Source: Sarcophilus harrisii (taxonomy: Eukaryota > Chordata > Mammalia > Dasyuromorphia > Dasyuridae). Taken from it: a stretch of 64,000 nt of DNA. The position numbers and the translations under genes were made by a program. Of the stretch, positions 34,691 to 46,260 are shown in pieces. The notes under the pieces were generated by a model that was given only the letters and a program-made list of their open reading frames with translations, ran no database searches and had not been told where the DNA came from. The stretch spans positions 427,207,669-427,271,668 of the forward strand of contig NC_045429.1 in the NCBI RefSeq assembly GCF_902635505.1, in the 5' to 3' direction. Positions within the stretch are counted from its first letter, which is position 1; the number at the start of each line of letters is the position of its first letter.

Positions 34691-34849
34691 GTAGCTTTGT
34701 CAAGGTTTGCTTTTCCAAATAGGACACAGACCATTTTTGCATCTTTTAAACAATTAATCTCCCCTGGAGTAATTCCTCTTTGCAGAATTATGACATTTCT
34801 TACAAAATTGGGGAGCTATTTAAGGTTATCAATGCTCCCACTATTAGAG

Positions 34850-35095
34850 ATGAGGAGAGTTGTACAGTTTAATAGAAAGAGTGCCCAAAATGGAACGGTC
34901 AGATATGTATTTAAATCCTGACTCTGCCGGTTTCTCCCCTGTGCAACCTTGGACAAGTCAAGAGCCATTTATGAAGTGTTTTAAGGTATATCAGGCACTG
35001 TACTAAGTGTTAGAGATATAAATACAAGCAAAAAAAAAATTGTAATTCCTGCCCTTGAAGATCTTATATTCTAAAGGGTCTAGATAACAACCACA
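34850..35095. mobile_element. MIR-like SINE then reversed L2 tail
   Basis: 34850-34970 plus: 'tttaaatcctgactctgcc' and 'gcaaccttggacaagtcaag'. 34975-35095 minus: 'atatcaggcactgtactaag' and 'tcctgcccttgaagatctta'. Confidence 0.6.
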
Positions 35096-36018
35096 AAAAA
35101 GAAAGCAGAAAGGAAGCATAGTGGCAAGGTCTAAGGATGGCAGGCTGGTCTGGGTCCTTCCTCAAAATGGAGGTTCCAGGAAGAATTTACCAATGGGAGA
35201 AAAGGGCTATAGGCAAAGGCAGAATATTCAACCAAGACATGGTGATGAAATCTAGACCATGACTTGACTTTCTGCCTTCATATAAAATGGTTAGTGATGT
35301 AAAAGTTTGAATTGGATTGGGGCCAGGAGAACTCTTCATATCTTTTTGTGTCCTGACTGTGCCTATTTCTTACCACTTGATTAGCAATGATTGCCCCATC
35401 CAACATGGAACCACAGTTGACCTGGAAGAAATGCATTGAAGACGCAACAAGATCTGAATTATTTTAATAAATAAATCAATGGAAAAGAGAAGATATAACT
35501 TATGTGGCAGGTGGAAGATTGGAGTGGGACTTTTGGTTATTAGTAGTCATCCTGGGTGGCTATCCAAGGGGTGGTACTCTAGCTCTCCCCCTCCTCTTTT
35601 CCTAAGAGCTTATAGTGTCTGTCTTACAGAAAAAATAAAACAAAAATTAGCATGAAATTGAAAAAAGTCACATGGAACCTGTTGTTGAATTCTTTTTTCT
35701 GCTTGAATTTACCAGCTAAGAAAAATGATTCTCCTTTCCTTTTATAAAATTTGTGTTGGGTTGAGTCCAGTTGTTTCTCTTGTGCCTGGAATAATGCCTT
35801 GCACATAGTAGGCACTCAATGTTAATGGACATTTTGCTGAGGGATTCTATTCTCTTTAATGACCAGTTCCTTGCCTAGCACTTAAATGTATTGGTCCCTT
35901 GTTCTAGGAATCTTGATTTTGTGATTTTTTAACAATATCATTTATTTTGTAAATCTGTAGGGTAGAAGAAAGGGAACTGATTCAATTTCTGCTGCTGTCA
36001 TTTGGTAGGCAACCATTT
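35096..36018. other. Mostly unassigned intergenic DNA
   Basis: A short L2 tail lies near 35770-35830 ('gccttgcacatagtaggcac'). Nothing else is recognised. Confidence 0.45.
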
Positions 36019-36019
36019 G

Positions 36020-36228
36020 GTTGTGGTTGTTGTTCAGTCTTCAATTGTGTCCCTACTCTTCATGGTTTTTCTTGGTAGAGATGCTGGAATAGTTTGTCAT
36101 TTCCTTTCAGCTCATTTTACAGATGAGGAAACTGAGATAAGTAGGGTATTATAGCTAGTGTTTGGGGTCATGAAGATGAGTCTTCTGATTCCAAACTCAT
36201 TGCTCTATCCCTGTGCCACCTAGCTGCC
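36020..36228 (-). mobile_element. MAR1-type CORE-SINE
   Basis: 'ttgttgttcagtcttcaatt', 'ttcttggtagagatgctgga', 'cagatgaggaaactgagata' and 'tgtgccacctagctgcct' in reversed order; nearly full length. Confidence 0.85.
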
Positions 36229-36337
36229 TTACGTAATCATAGAGAAGTTATTTAATCTCTTGGAGTCTCAGCTTCCTTTTCTGTAAAATGGGCATGTTTC
36301 AAATGGTTGTTTAAAATCTAAATAGATAGCATAGAGG

Positions 36338-36570
36338 CAGCTAGGTAGACATAATGAATGTAATGTGGGACTTATAGTCAGGAAAACCTGTGTTTATATC
36401 CTGCCCTATTCTTACCTGCTATATGAAATTGGTTAAGGCAATTAATATTCACTCAACCTCAGTTTCTCAAACTATATGATGGGGATCATACTAGAATCTA
36501 TCTCAGAGGTTATGAAGATCAAATGAATGCTTCATAAACCTAAAGTGTTATGTAAATGTTCGTTATTACA
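36338..36570 (+). mobile_element. MIR/THER-like CORE-SINE
   Basis: 'gaggcagctaggtagacata', 'ttggttaaggcaattaatat' and 'cctcagtttctcaaactat' with a tail 'ctaaagtgttatgtaaatgt'. Confidence 0.65.
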
Positions 36571-36984
36571 TGTATAAATTTTGAGGCACTGTGTATATTT
36601 TCAAAGCAAACAATATCAGTTATCAGGCACACTTGCAAAAGGCAGGATTGAAAGGCAAGTTTTTGAGGTTTTTCCCTCCATCTAACCAAGGAAGGCTACA
36701 TTCATGAGCCTAACATTTGGGACCCACTTGTGTAGGATGTTCCCTATTCTCCCCATTGGTGTGAACATAGCTGCAGGCTCTATTCTGTTGCTGAGCAATC
36801 AGGCAGAACTTGGAAAAATGACTCGTTCTCTTTCAGTAGACTATGGTGATAGAGCATCACTACAGTCAGCTGACCAGGGATGGATGGGAAGTGTGCCAAG
36901 GGCAAGATGCCACTTTGAACTCTGTGTGATAAGTAAGGCAGCAAAACAACATTTCTGAAGAAAGCCAACCCAAATTAGACATTA

Positions 36985-37404
36985 AAAAAAGGATGCTCTT
37001 TTTATTGTGGGGTAGAGGATGCATATAATACAAAAAAAAATCAAAAGCTTATCTGACACATATTTGTTTTTCCTTTCCCTAGCTGTCGAATTGTAAGCTT
37101 GGAGTTCATTTGTACATTTTAAGGGTCTGGGTCTGCTCATGCAACTTCCTTATCCTAGGGGTAGCTATATGGGAATATCTCAAAAGTGACCATTCAAGAT
37201 ACTGCAAAGGATCAAGTTTGGGAGGAATTCCTTAGCTTGGGTTCATTTTTTCCCCTTCTGCTTCATATGTACAACAAAATAGTCATTGCATGCGATGGTC
37301 AGCCCGGCAATTAATGAAAAGAAGCTCTGAAATCCCACTTTTCCATCTCGGCACTGGTCCAGATCTTTCATAATCTTGTCTACAGCTAAGGGGTCTTTCT
37401 GGTT
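36985..37404 (-). other. S100A10: S100A10 exon 3 (last coding exon and 3'UTR)
   Basis: The coding part is 37404-37243. The acceptor is a T-rich tract followed by CAG (AG at 37406-37405). The 3'UTR of about 250 nt ends near an AATAAA signal at 37006-37001 (minus strand) and a T-rich downstream element. The exact cleavage site is inferred. Confidence 0.85.
37001..37006 (-). terminator. S100A10: S100A10 poly(A) signal
   Basis: A canonical AATAAA on the minus strand lies about 240 nt past the stop codon and is followed on that strand by a T-rich stretch. It is the first such hexamer after the stop, so cleavage is expected around 36980-36990. Confidence 0.75.
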
Positions 37405-40400
37405 CTGAAAAAAAAATCACAAGAAGCAAAAGCATATGAATTAGTTATTGGGCTGAGAGACTTGGGCAGTAGATCTGTATAGCTAGCCATTAAAGAGAAA
37501 GCAACTAAATTTTTGGATTCTGATTTTTCAGAGAATCTATAACAATTGACTAGTTACAGAGGGAAATATTAGAAAAGGTGGAGTGGAAAGAGGGTTAAAA
37601 AAACAACTTTATAAAGCCAGAAGAATTGTAATCAATGCAATGGTCATCCATGATGTCAGAGGATTCCTGATAAAACATGCTACTCATTATAGGGAGATTT
37701 TAGATTTAGAGCACGGAATGAGACATTTATTTTCATATATAGCCCCAGGATGAATTTGTTTTGTATAGCTGCATATTTTTAATCAATTCTTTTAAAATTA
37801 AATTTATTTATTATTTTATTTAAATAAATTGTAAACACAACATTTAACATTGTTTTAAAAATCTTGGGTTTCAAATCCTCTTCCTTCCTTCCCCTTCCTC
37901 ACGCCGTTGAGAAGGCAAACAATTTGATACATATTATATGTGTATACACACACACACACATTACAATAAATTAAATTTTCTCTTCTCCCTTTAACAGACT
38001 ATGGCTATAATATTATTTTTGAAAATAACATTTATTTATATCGTTTTTTATATTAAAAAAGAGAAAAGAGTGTTCTATTTGAACGTGGGGAAAATTCTTA
38101 ATTCTCTTATTTCCTATCTGTGTAATTGCAGGCAAATTGCTTCATCTTCTTGGACCTCAATTTCATCTCTGTAAAAGGTGAGGGCAGGACTGGATGACCT
38201 CTGGCAGAAGTTAGAAAGGAGGCTCTATGCTTTTCCTGATTTTGTAATGATTTGTTTTACTTTTTTTCTTGTAGCTTGCTCTCAGTTAAATGTGTTAAAT
38301 GTAGGCATTCTCACAGAGCTGTCTGTCTCCATCATACTGAGAAGTTAATTACTTTTGGGGAGAGGTTTTTGCAAGTTCTGGCTCAACTTTCTTACTCTGG
38401 GCAAAGACTGGTGGGTGAGATTTAGATGATGTAAGAAACCAACTTGAAAAAACAAAAGAGCATGCACTGTAATAAGGAAGGGGAAGGTGTAGAATTGGAA
38501 GCATGACTTCACACCATCAATAAACCACTCACATATTCCCTTATGAAACCCTGTCTTCTTTCTGGGTCTATCAGCCGTTAGTAGTAAATATCTGTGCCTC
38601 AGATCTTTTTGTCTTGTGCAACTTCCATGTTAGAAGCCAATCTACTTTTCAGGATCTAGGATATAGGGAAGCCAGAGGGTCATTGACTAGCTGTCTGTCA
38701 TGGGCTGGCTTATGAAGAGTCAGGAAGGGCTGATTGGCTTGAGGAAAAGAGCAAATTAATATTACAATATCCAGAAGGAGATGAAATACCCTGGAGAAAA
38801 CTCCTGCCTTTCTCTTTCATCTCTTCCTAGACTGTACACAAAGGACAAACAGATCTAGCCCATCTCTGGGAATCTAAGTCTAGACTTGAACCTGCCTGGA
38901 AGAAATTTACTTTGCTTTTTAGAATTGGGATAAAGATAGTTCCAATTTATAATGCACTCTAGGATTTACAAATCACTACCTCGACATTATTTTATTTGAT
39001 CCTCATGACTATCCTGTGAGATCATTGTTATGATTGTCCCCATTTTACAGATCTTGAAACTGAGGCTCAGAGAGATTAAATAATTTGCTTAGTATCACTC
39101 AGCTGAAAAGTGGCTGAGGGAGGAGTTGAAGTTCTTCTGAGGCTCCTCCAAGTCTAGCATCTACCTACAATGACAGATTGGAAGAAAATTTGGTCATCTC
39201 TGTCCAGAGACCAATTCAAGCTTGTAAGCAACTTGAAGACAAAGACAATTTCAGTTTTAAATTCTGTGTTATTTCCAGTGCCTTAGAGGCAGCCCTGCTT
39301 GTATTGTTGCTTGCATTATTGAATGTTATTGATTGTATGATTATTATGACAGGAATCTCCAAGTGGATGAAAATGAGCAGTGGAATGATGAAAACAAATC
39401 AATCCACTACTAAAGATTTATTTAGCACCTGCTATGTATCCAGCGCTGTGCCCGACTCCAGAAGGGACTTGTGACTTCATTGATACCGGAAACTATTAAA
39501 TAAGGAAATTCTTCTGCCTGTGCCAGTTTGCACTTTACAAATTACCTTCTTAAAAAGACACTTGGAACACTGAATGATCAAGTCAAAAAGTCCAGAGTCA
39601 TACAGCTAGTATGTCTCTCATAGAGCTCAAACCTGGGATTTCCTGGTCCTAAGACCATTCAGTGCTCTAGGCGTTTTTTTTTAAGATGAGTGGATTGTTT
39701 GTTTTCATTATTCCATTGCTCATTTTCATCCACTTGGGGATACAATAAAATTGGTAATTTAGTCATCTCTGAGATCAGTCAGAATATTGTTATAAACAAA
39801 ATGCCAGTCATAATGCGCTATGATGTTACTCTGTGCCTATAAAAGAGGAGTCATCTGCTTTACTAATGCACCATTTCCTAGGGACAAATGGTAAGAGGCA
39901 GCCAGGAGCCTTTTAACTCTTTATCTTTTCATCTTTTAGAAGCTATTAAATTATTCAACATCAAGCACAGTAATTATCTTTTCCAGTGATCATGTGTGTT
40001 CTCAAGAAGGAAAGGCCCACTTTAGGGTTTAATGCTTCACTGTGCCCATTTCTATCTGCTGATGGGTCATTTCCTGAAATAGGTTGATCCAATCAATATC
40101 TGAAGGATGGATGCTTCCACCCAAATAGACTCCCCAGATTAGGTCTGACTGTGTAAAGAGAAACAATGTAGTGGAAATGTCCATGGAAAATGGAAGACTC
40201 TTTTAGCTGAAAATGCAATGAGAATGGAGAGTCATAATTTAGGATAATGGAGTTTTAGAGCTGGAAGGGACCTCCTGTCCATGACATTTCCACATCCTAA
40301 CCATATGAAGTTTGGTTTTCAGTAAGGACATGTTCAGCATCATTACAAAGTAGATCTGGGGAAAGAAGAATGATCTTATCTCCTTAGAGGAATTTAAAGG

Positions 40401-41206
40401 GGACAATTTAAACTATTGTATATGGCTAGGATATGGGGACCACAACACTAATTTTGAGAAATTGGATGAATCGATTCACTCATTTAATATCTTCTCTCAA
40501 TATACTATCCCTCTGGTGACTCTATTTCTCTGAATACTATTTGTTTTGACTCTTCTTATAGAATTAACTGAAATGTATATTGTGTTATGGTTATTAGTGG
40601 AAAGAATGTTAGATATGGTATTAGAAAAGATTTGGGTTCTAATCCTGTCTCAAGCATTTGCTAGTTGTGTGATCTTGGGCAAAATCACTTATCCACTCTG
40701 AGTCTCGGATTTTTTTTAATCTGTAAAATAGGTATCGTAATAATTTTACCTACCTCATAAGCTACTTGTGAGAATCAAGCAGGTCACATATGTAAAGCAT
40801 CTTGTAAACCTCAAAATATTATATAAACTTAGCGATTATAGTTATTATCAGAGTATAAGCCCTTTGAAGATGAGAATCCTGTCTTTACCTTAGCACAGGC
40901 TTCCCTCCACACCCCTCTGTATACAACAGGAACTCATTAAAGTAATTGTTGAATGAATGGAAATGCCTGTTTCATAGTCACTACTAGAAGGAAGTGATGG
41001 AATAGGAAAAGAAGAAAATGAGAGTCTAGAAGCCAAGCTATTCCCTTCTATCCTTTAAAAGGTTTGATATTTACTTCCAAAAATCCAGGGAATTCTTTTT
41101 CCATGAGAACTCTCAGATCTTCTTTTGTTAGGTAGCCTTTGTCTCCAGCAAACTTATGAAATGTAAACATCATGGTTTCCATGGCATGTTCCATTTGAGA
41201 TGGCAT
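37243..41206 (-). CDS. S100A10: S100A10 (p11, annexin A2 light chain), two coding exons
   Basis: Seen: coding exon 2 runs 41206 to 41075 (44 codons, start codon at 41206-41204) and coding exon 3 runs 37404 to 37243 (53 codons plus TGA at 37245-37243). They join in phase 0, with donor GTAAAT after 41075 and acceptor CAG before 37404. The protein is 97 residues, begins MPSQMEHAMETMMFTFHKFA and ends FVVHMKQKGKK. It has the S100 fold of two EF-hand regions, about residues 5-40 and 47-85. Cys62 lies in the second loop (DLDQCRDGKVGF) and Cys83 in the last helix. Known of the family: S100A10 is the S100 member whose EF-hands no longer bind calcium. It dimerises constitutively and binds the annexin A2 N-terminus to form a membrane-associated heterotetramer that handles plasminogen, channels and receptors. 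The start has A at -3. The remembered human protein is also 97 residues and appears identical. No break is seen, so the gene looks intact. Confidence 0.98.
37775..37975 (-). mobile_element. Old L1 3'UTR fragment
   Basis: 'aatttatttattattttatt' then 'gttgagaaggcaaacaattt' and 'gatacatattatatgtgtat' match the antisense UTR of an older marsupial L1 type. It lies in intron 2. Confidence 0.6.
38090..38200 (+). mobile_element. MIR-like SINE fragment
   Basis: 'tgtgtaattgcaggcaaatt', 'ggacctcaatttcatctctg' and 'aggactggatgacctctgg' in MIR/THER order. Confidence 0.55.
38935..39180 (-). mobile_element. MIR/THER-like CORE-SINE
   Basis: 'gcactctaggatttacaaat', 'gatcctcatgactatcctgt', 'ccattttacagatcttgaaa' and 'gaggctcagagagattaaat' in order; well preserved. 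Confidence 0.75.
39395..39680 (-). mobile_element. L2 tail then MIR-like SINE
   Basis: 39395-39475: 'tatttagcacctgctatgta' and 'ccagcgctgtgcc'. 39520-39680: 'cagagtcatacagctagtat' and 'ctcaaacctgggatttcct'. The 98-codon frame at 39178-39474 overlaps these and is not a gene. Confidence 0.5.
40225..40310 (+). mobile_element. MIR/THER-like fragment
   Basis: 'ggagttttagagctggaagg' is a well-kept start of this repeat type; the remainder is lost. Confidence 0.4.
40588..40970 (+). mobile_element. MIR/THER-like SINE followed by an L2 tail
   Basis: 40588-40855: 'gggttctaatcctgtctcaa', 'tgtgatcttgggcaaaatca' and 'catcttgtaaacctcaaaat'. 40856-40970: 'agtataagccctttgaagat' to 'gtaattgttgaatgaatgg', an L2 end about 100 bp before S100A10 exon 2. 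Confidence 0.65.
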
Positions 41207-41227
41207 CTTGGCGGTGTCCTCTGAAAC
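41075..41227 (-). other. S100A10: S100A10 exon 2 (first coding exon)
   Basis: The coding part is 41206-41075. Two tandem acceptor AGs are possible: one gives an exon beginning at 41227 (GTTTCAGAGG...), the other at 41220 (AGGACACCGCC...). The second follows a better pyrimidine run (TTTCAG). Either leaves a short 5'UTR stretch before the ATG, so the choice does not change the protein. The donor is GTAAAT, with its GTAA at 41074-41071. Confidence 0.9.
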
Positions 41228-41969
41228 CTGTTCAAAGATGCCCCAAACACATAGAGTTCATTTGCAAGTTTAAGCCCAGCAGATGTGAGACTATAACCTA
41301 GATATTGTCTTTCTCGGGACAGATGTTTCAATGACATCAACTTATGACTCTAACCAGGCCAAACATAAGCATTGTGTTTTTACAGCTTTGAATGGGTTGC
41401 TACTATTTCCCCTCCCATCCTAGAGCTAATTCAGTGGGACTCAACTATAATTATTGGGAAAAGCAGGATCAGTGTTCTCCCTGGTGTTCTTGTATGTTCT
41501 TCTATTTCCATCCTCCCATGCCCTACTCTTAGATTTTTACTTGACAAGGCAATTTATTGAAAGGAAAGATATTTTACCATTTTCTTGGGTGTCAGTTAAT
41601 CAAGCTTTTATCTGTGTCCAAATATCCAAAAGCCACATAGCCATGCTCAGTCAATAGATAGAAAATATCAACAGACATGAAACAGATGTGAACATCAACT
41701 CTTTAAGTTTGTCTTTGTAATCTAGTTATATCTAACTGCAGAGGGGAAAATACTTGCCTATAAATGACTATAGTTTGTTGAAATCCTTAGGCACTTATTT
41801 ATATGGTAGCTGTAACTTGCTACTGCAGTAAATTTCTATATTCTATAATGAAATAACATGCTTTAACCAATAAAAGATAGCTGCAGCTGTGTTGCTTAGG
41901 TTCTGTGGAGGTTTATGGGTAGCCATGTACTTTAATATATTGTGGAATGAGACCAGTTTTTACCCCGGT

Positions 41970-42215
41970 TTTTTTTAATTAATTTTTTTCAATTAACAAA
42001 AATTTATCTTTCCTCCCTCTCTCCTCATCCCCTCTGGAAAAAAAAATACAAAACTCTTATGTGCTCAAGCAAAACAAATTCCTGCATTGGTCATATCCAA
42101 AAAGTTTATGCTTCAGTTTGTACCCTAGATCAATCACTCTGTTGGGAGAAAGGTAGTAAGCTTCATCATTGGTCATCTGGAATTGTGCTTGATTGTTGCT
42201 GATCAGAATTCCTAA
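41970..42215 (-). mobile_element. Old L1 3'UTR fragment
   Basis: 'gctcaagcaaaacaaattcc', 'ttggtcatatccaaaaagtt' and 'caatcactctgttgggagaa' are antisense to the old L1 3'UTR also seen in sense at 62878-63110. Confidence 0.65.
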
Positions 42216-42714
42216 AGGAGAAACCAATTTTGGGTAGCGCTAGAAAAATAACTTCTCGGATATTTTGGTCTGTGCACATTTTATATACTAGGTATGAGTA
42301 GGATAATATTAAACATATCAACATATGTTAATATTAAACATTATAATTAGGAACCATAAAGATTTGGAATAAAGAGTACCATCAAAGAAAGGGATGGTGA
42401 AAAGAGATGAATTGACCATATGCTGAGAGTGGGGGTTGGAAGGCCTATATGTTCCAATGGAATCCTAGTGATACCAGGAGATGAAAGGCTCCCGATTTTT
42501 TTTTTTGGGGGGGGGGTGAATCCTCTATGGTGAACTTGGGTAGGGGGGTCATATATAGAAATCACAAGGTTGGGCAGGAATGGATGGGCTGCAATTTACA
42601 TTAGTGGAGGGAACATCCTCATTGATGATGTTACAGATCCATTGAAGTATTTTACTCTTTAATATATATATATTGTTTCCCTTGTAGAATGCAAACATTT
42701 TACTATTTTAGTAT

Positions 42715-42840
42715 ATATTGTTTCCCCCATAGAATGTAAGTTCCTTGGGGTCAGGGACTATTTTGTTTTTAGATTCCTACTACTTATAGAATGCTTGACA
42801 CATAATAGCCACTGAATAAATGCTTCCTGGATGAGCTGAA
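42715..42840 (+). mobile_element. L2 3' end
   Basis: 'agaatgtaagttccttgggg' to 'gccactgaataaatgcttcc'. A short partial copy of the 'ttgtttccc' segment lies about 45 bp upstream. Confidence 0.7.
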
Positions 42841-43451
42841 TCTGTTTCGAGATGAACATGTTTCTAGGAATGGTAACAGTTAAAATGTTTGGTTGAAATG
42901 ACTTAACTAGTTGAGAGTGCAGAGAAGTCTCAGAAACTCAGAAAGCAGCTTCGGCAGAAACAAAAGGAGACCTCGCCCAAAGCCTCCTTGACAAATTAAT
43001 CACTAGATATGGAGCAGATGGAAGGTTTTGAGGAAAGATGTTCAAAGGACCACTTAAAAACAAACAAAAAAAAAAAACAAAAAAAAATTGTGGTTTTTGC
43101 TTGGCAGTAACTAGCTGATGCACATTCAACACTGATGGATCTCTTTTAGATTCTTCTTTACCGAACTCAAGGTGAAACTGGTAAACAAGATGATTGACTT
43201 CACTTAATAGTCAATCCCTCTCTCCTTGTTTGATGCTCAGAGGGATGCAGAAGCCAATGTGTCATGTTCTGTCTTTTGAACCAGGAAGACTAATTAGAAA
43301 GCTACTTCACTTGAAGAGAATAGCAAGAATTATAGGGGGATGAAATATTCTGGAAATTCCCCCTCCCTTCACTTCAAAAATAGACAAAAGTACAATATAG
43401 ACCTAGACCACCTGAGTCTGGGTTTGAGAGAGCCCGGATGGGGTCTTAGAG

Positions 43452-43690
43452 GCAGGAAAGTGGTATAAGAGATGGAGCACTGGGCTGAGACAGAAACACA
43501 TCTTTCTGAATTCAAATCTGACTACACACTTACTAGTTATATGACCCTGGGCACATCACTTAACCTGGTTTGCCTTGAATTTTTCATCTGTAAAATAAAT
43601 TGGAGAAGGAAATGGCAAATTACTCTAGCATATTTGCCAAGAAAATCTTGAGGTCACCAAGAATCAGACAGAATGAAATGACTGGACAAT
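43452..43690 (+). mobile_element. MAR1-type CORE-SINE
   Basis: 'gaaagtggtataagagatgg', 'gaattcaaatctgactacac', 'tatgaccctgggcacatcac' and 'aattggagaaggaaatggca' in order. Confidence 0.85.
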
Positions 43691-44394
43691 AGAATTCTGC
43701 TTTGAATGACAGTGGTTCTGTCTTTGGTAAAGTTTTAAGATGGCATTTCACCATCTGAGTTGCCTATCAGAGGAAGTCCTACTATCCCACTCTAAATCAA
43801 AACTAGCTTAAATGAAATAGGCAATCCACAGAGATTAAAAAAAGCCAAACAAAACTCTTTATTCCAAAGTCCTAGACAACCCCTGAAACCAGATCTTCTG
43901 TGTCTCATCCCTATCTATTTCTAAAGACTCCTAAAAATTTCAGTCCACAGTACAATTCTTCTAGTTCCACTTTACCATGGGTAAATGCAGAATATTTCCA
44001 GTAGGTTTTATTTTTTTTTTAAAACAACCTTTAGGAAAGTTCTTGAGTGTGAAAGTCTGGTCATCTCTAAGTTGTGTTTTGTTTTGTGTTCCACAAATAC
44101 TGCTAAGATTGAAGAGCTTCCAGAGGAGGATGGGGAAGGGTTTTGAGATTGTGTCATATATGACTTGGCAAAAATAAATGGTATAGGAAAAAGAGCACTG
44201 ACTCTAGAGTCAGAGGACTTGGCGAAACTGACATTTCGTCTCTGCTGTTTCAGCAAGATCATGAATCCTCATCATAAAGACGAATTCAATGTTGCCAGCC
44301 ATTTATTTAAGATATGACAAAACATTTTCTTTGGAATTTTTTTTCTCCATAAAGCAGTATATAAATTAACCCAGTCGGATTTTCTTCAGGTGCA

Positions 44395-44560
44395 GGATTC
44401 TGTAAACTTTGAATCCAGAGGATCACATTTTAACTATGGCATACTATTGTTATGGGTAACCTTAGACAAATCACTTTGGGCCTCATTTTCCCAATTTGTA
44501 AAAAGAGAACATTAGAGAAAATGACTTCTGAGGTCCTTTTGAGCTCTAAAATTCTACAAA
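44395..44560 (+). mobile_element. MIR/THER-like CORE-SINE
   Basis: 'ctttgaatccagaggatcac', 'ccttagacaaatcactttgg' and 'tctgaggtccttttgagctc'. A second, shorter head fragment lies at 44180-44270. Confidence 0.65.
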
Positions 44561-44564
44561 CTGG

Positions 44565-44860
44565 GATTGTTTAGCCTGGAAAACAGAAAATCTACACCAT
44601 TAACTGTCTCCAAGAGTTCCAAGGGCTATTAGATGGAAGAAGATTGAATTTGTTCCATTTGGTCTCAGAAGGTACAACCTAGATCAACGGGCAGAAGTTG
44701 CAAGGAAACAAATTTAGATTTAGGGAGGAAAAACAACTTTCTATCAATCAGAGCAGTCCAAATTGCCTTCTGAGGTGGTGAGCTCTTTTATTGGAGCTCT
44801 TCAGGGAGGGATTGGATGGCAATTTATCAGTTATGTTGTAAAAAGGATTTATTCGTGGTG
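44565..44860 (+). mobile_element. CR1/L3 3' end
   Basis: 'gggattgtttagcctggaaa', 'ggtacaacctagatcaacgg', 'aaacaactttctatcaatca' and 'ggagggattggatggcaatt' follow the CR1-class tail order (ggttgtttagcctggagaag ... ggctggatgg). An ancient insertion in intron 1. Confidence 0.75.
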
Positions 44861-44999
44861 CTGTGGTCTTTGAAATGAGGTGACCCTATGAATGTCTTCT
44901 CTAAGACAGGAAAGATCAGATATTCTGAAAGATTCTATCTGGAGTCTAGGCCCTTCATGAATACTCTTGTCTCTTCTTTTCATGGATTTTTGGTGCCAG

Positions 45000-45330
45000 G
45001 GATCATCTAATTTAACTCCCTCATTCCAAAGATGAGGGAACTGATCTCTAGGAGAGACGTGACTCATCTAAGACAACATGGCAGATTCATGATTGGAACT
45101 CTTAAGACTATGAACTCCTCGATTACAGGAAATGTTTTCCCTTTCATTATATCTGAAGCACTTAACACAGTGCTTGGCACATAACAGGCACTTAATTAAG
45201 TTGACTGATACCAGACCATAGCATCATGCCTATAGTAGCATAGATTTAGAGTTAGGAAGGATTTTAAGGGAAATTGGGGAACAGAGAAGTGAAAGTGACT
45301 TGGTCACACAGCCAGTAAACCTCTGAAGTG
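45000..45330. mobile_element. MIR/THER-like fragments and an L2 tail
   Basis: 45000-45105 and 45240-45330 are reversed MIR-like cores ('aagatgagggaactgatctc'; 'gacttggtcacacagccagt'). 45110-45210 is a plus L2 tail ('cttggcacataacaggcact'). Confidence 0.55.
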
Positions 45331-45599
45331 TAATTTGCCCACTCTCCTCTTTCCCAGGAGCTTTTTAATTCAGCAAATGCATTCAGAATTTAGCAATTTA
45401 CAGATTGCTTCCCCTTCCCCCTTACAAATGAAAAAGCAGAAAAGTGAGATTTATGGTGATGAAATGGGAAAAAAAACTCTTGGGGATAAAAAAGGTCTGC
45501 ATTTTGAATACAATCATTCACCATCGTTTTAATGGGAGTTGGTTAAAGACTACAGTTGGGGAATTGTATTATGTAGAAGGGGTTGATCAATTCCAAAAC

Positions 45600-45880
45600 G
45601 AATAAAAAAGTGGAGGAAAATTTGTGCCTTTAGCTGCTCTCCTGACTAGTGGATGAATCACCAAAATGTTGTAGTTCTCGCTGGGGGACCCCCTTGCTTC
45701 CCTCTCTGGCAGCTGCAAGGTCTGAATCAGCTTGGTTGAAACTTCTCCATTTGGGCGGGGCTCGGGCAAACAGACCCTTTCCAATTTTGCTGTGAGTTTG
45801 GTGGCAGCACTTCAGAGGAAGTGAGCCTAATATTTCCATTTGCACAACCATCGTCCCAGGCTGAGCTACTCTGGATAGAA
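45600..45880. promoter_or_regulatory. GC-richer unique patch in intron 1, possible enhancer
   Basis: Repeat-free to my eye. It has an SP1-type gggcggggc (near 45755), an E-box cagctg (near 45710) and an ETS-type aggaagtg (near 45814) within about 110 bp. Regulatory role is inferred only. Confidence 0.3.
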
Positions 45881-45994
45881 GATAGGGTGGGGCTCCTCCA
45901 TCTTATATTGAAAACTCAAATCCTCCCCAGAAGCAGATTCTAAAGTCACTGATAGAGAAAATTTATAGGAATTGAAAAAGGTCCTTGGTTAACT

Positions 45995-46260
45995 TAGAAG
46001 TATGGAATTTAAAGGGATCTCGGAGTCACCCACTCTATCTCCATTTTACAAATGGAGAACTGGGGTCTAAAATGTCCAACAGACGAGCTAAGATTCACTC
46101 TGAGATTGATTCTTAATTCAGCTCTCTTTCCATTTATCAATTTACCTCTTTATTTTATAGAGGAGGAAACCAAGACCCCGGGGAGATTCAGTGAGACAGT
46201 AGAACTAAGATTTGAATGTAGAGTTTCTGGCTCTAAATCTAATAGTACCTTTTAAGCTAT
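45995..46260 (-). mobile_element. MIR-like SINE copies
   Basis: 'tccattttacaaatggagaa' and, further on, 'agaggaggaaaccaagaccc' with 'agatttgaatgtagagtttc' represent two diverged reversed copies. Confidence 0.5.

Larger units (their letters stand above)
37405..41074 (-). other. S100A10: S100A10 intron 2
   Basis: The intron is bounded by the GTAAAT donor and the T-rich CAG acceptor, phase 0, about 3.7 kb. It holds an L1 3' fragment, a MIR-like SINE at 38090-38200, a CORE-SINE at 38935-39180, an L2 tail at 39395-39475 and a MIR-like copy at 40588-40855. About 500 bp at 39690-40225 show no repeat I recognise. Confidence 0.9.

Noticed and set aside
39178-39474. 98-codon plus-strand frame in intron 2
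   Set aside because: Its end overlaps an L2 tail; no family resemblance, and it is antisense to S100A10.
39838-39846. 'cctataaaag' TATA-like word on the plus strand in intron 2
   Set aside because: No antisense gene or exon can be supported downstream.
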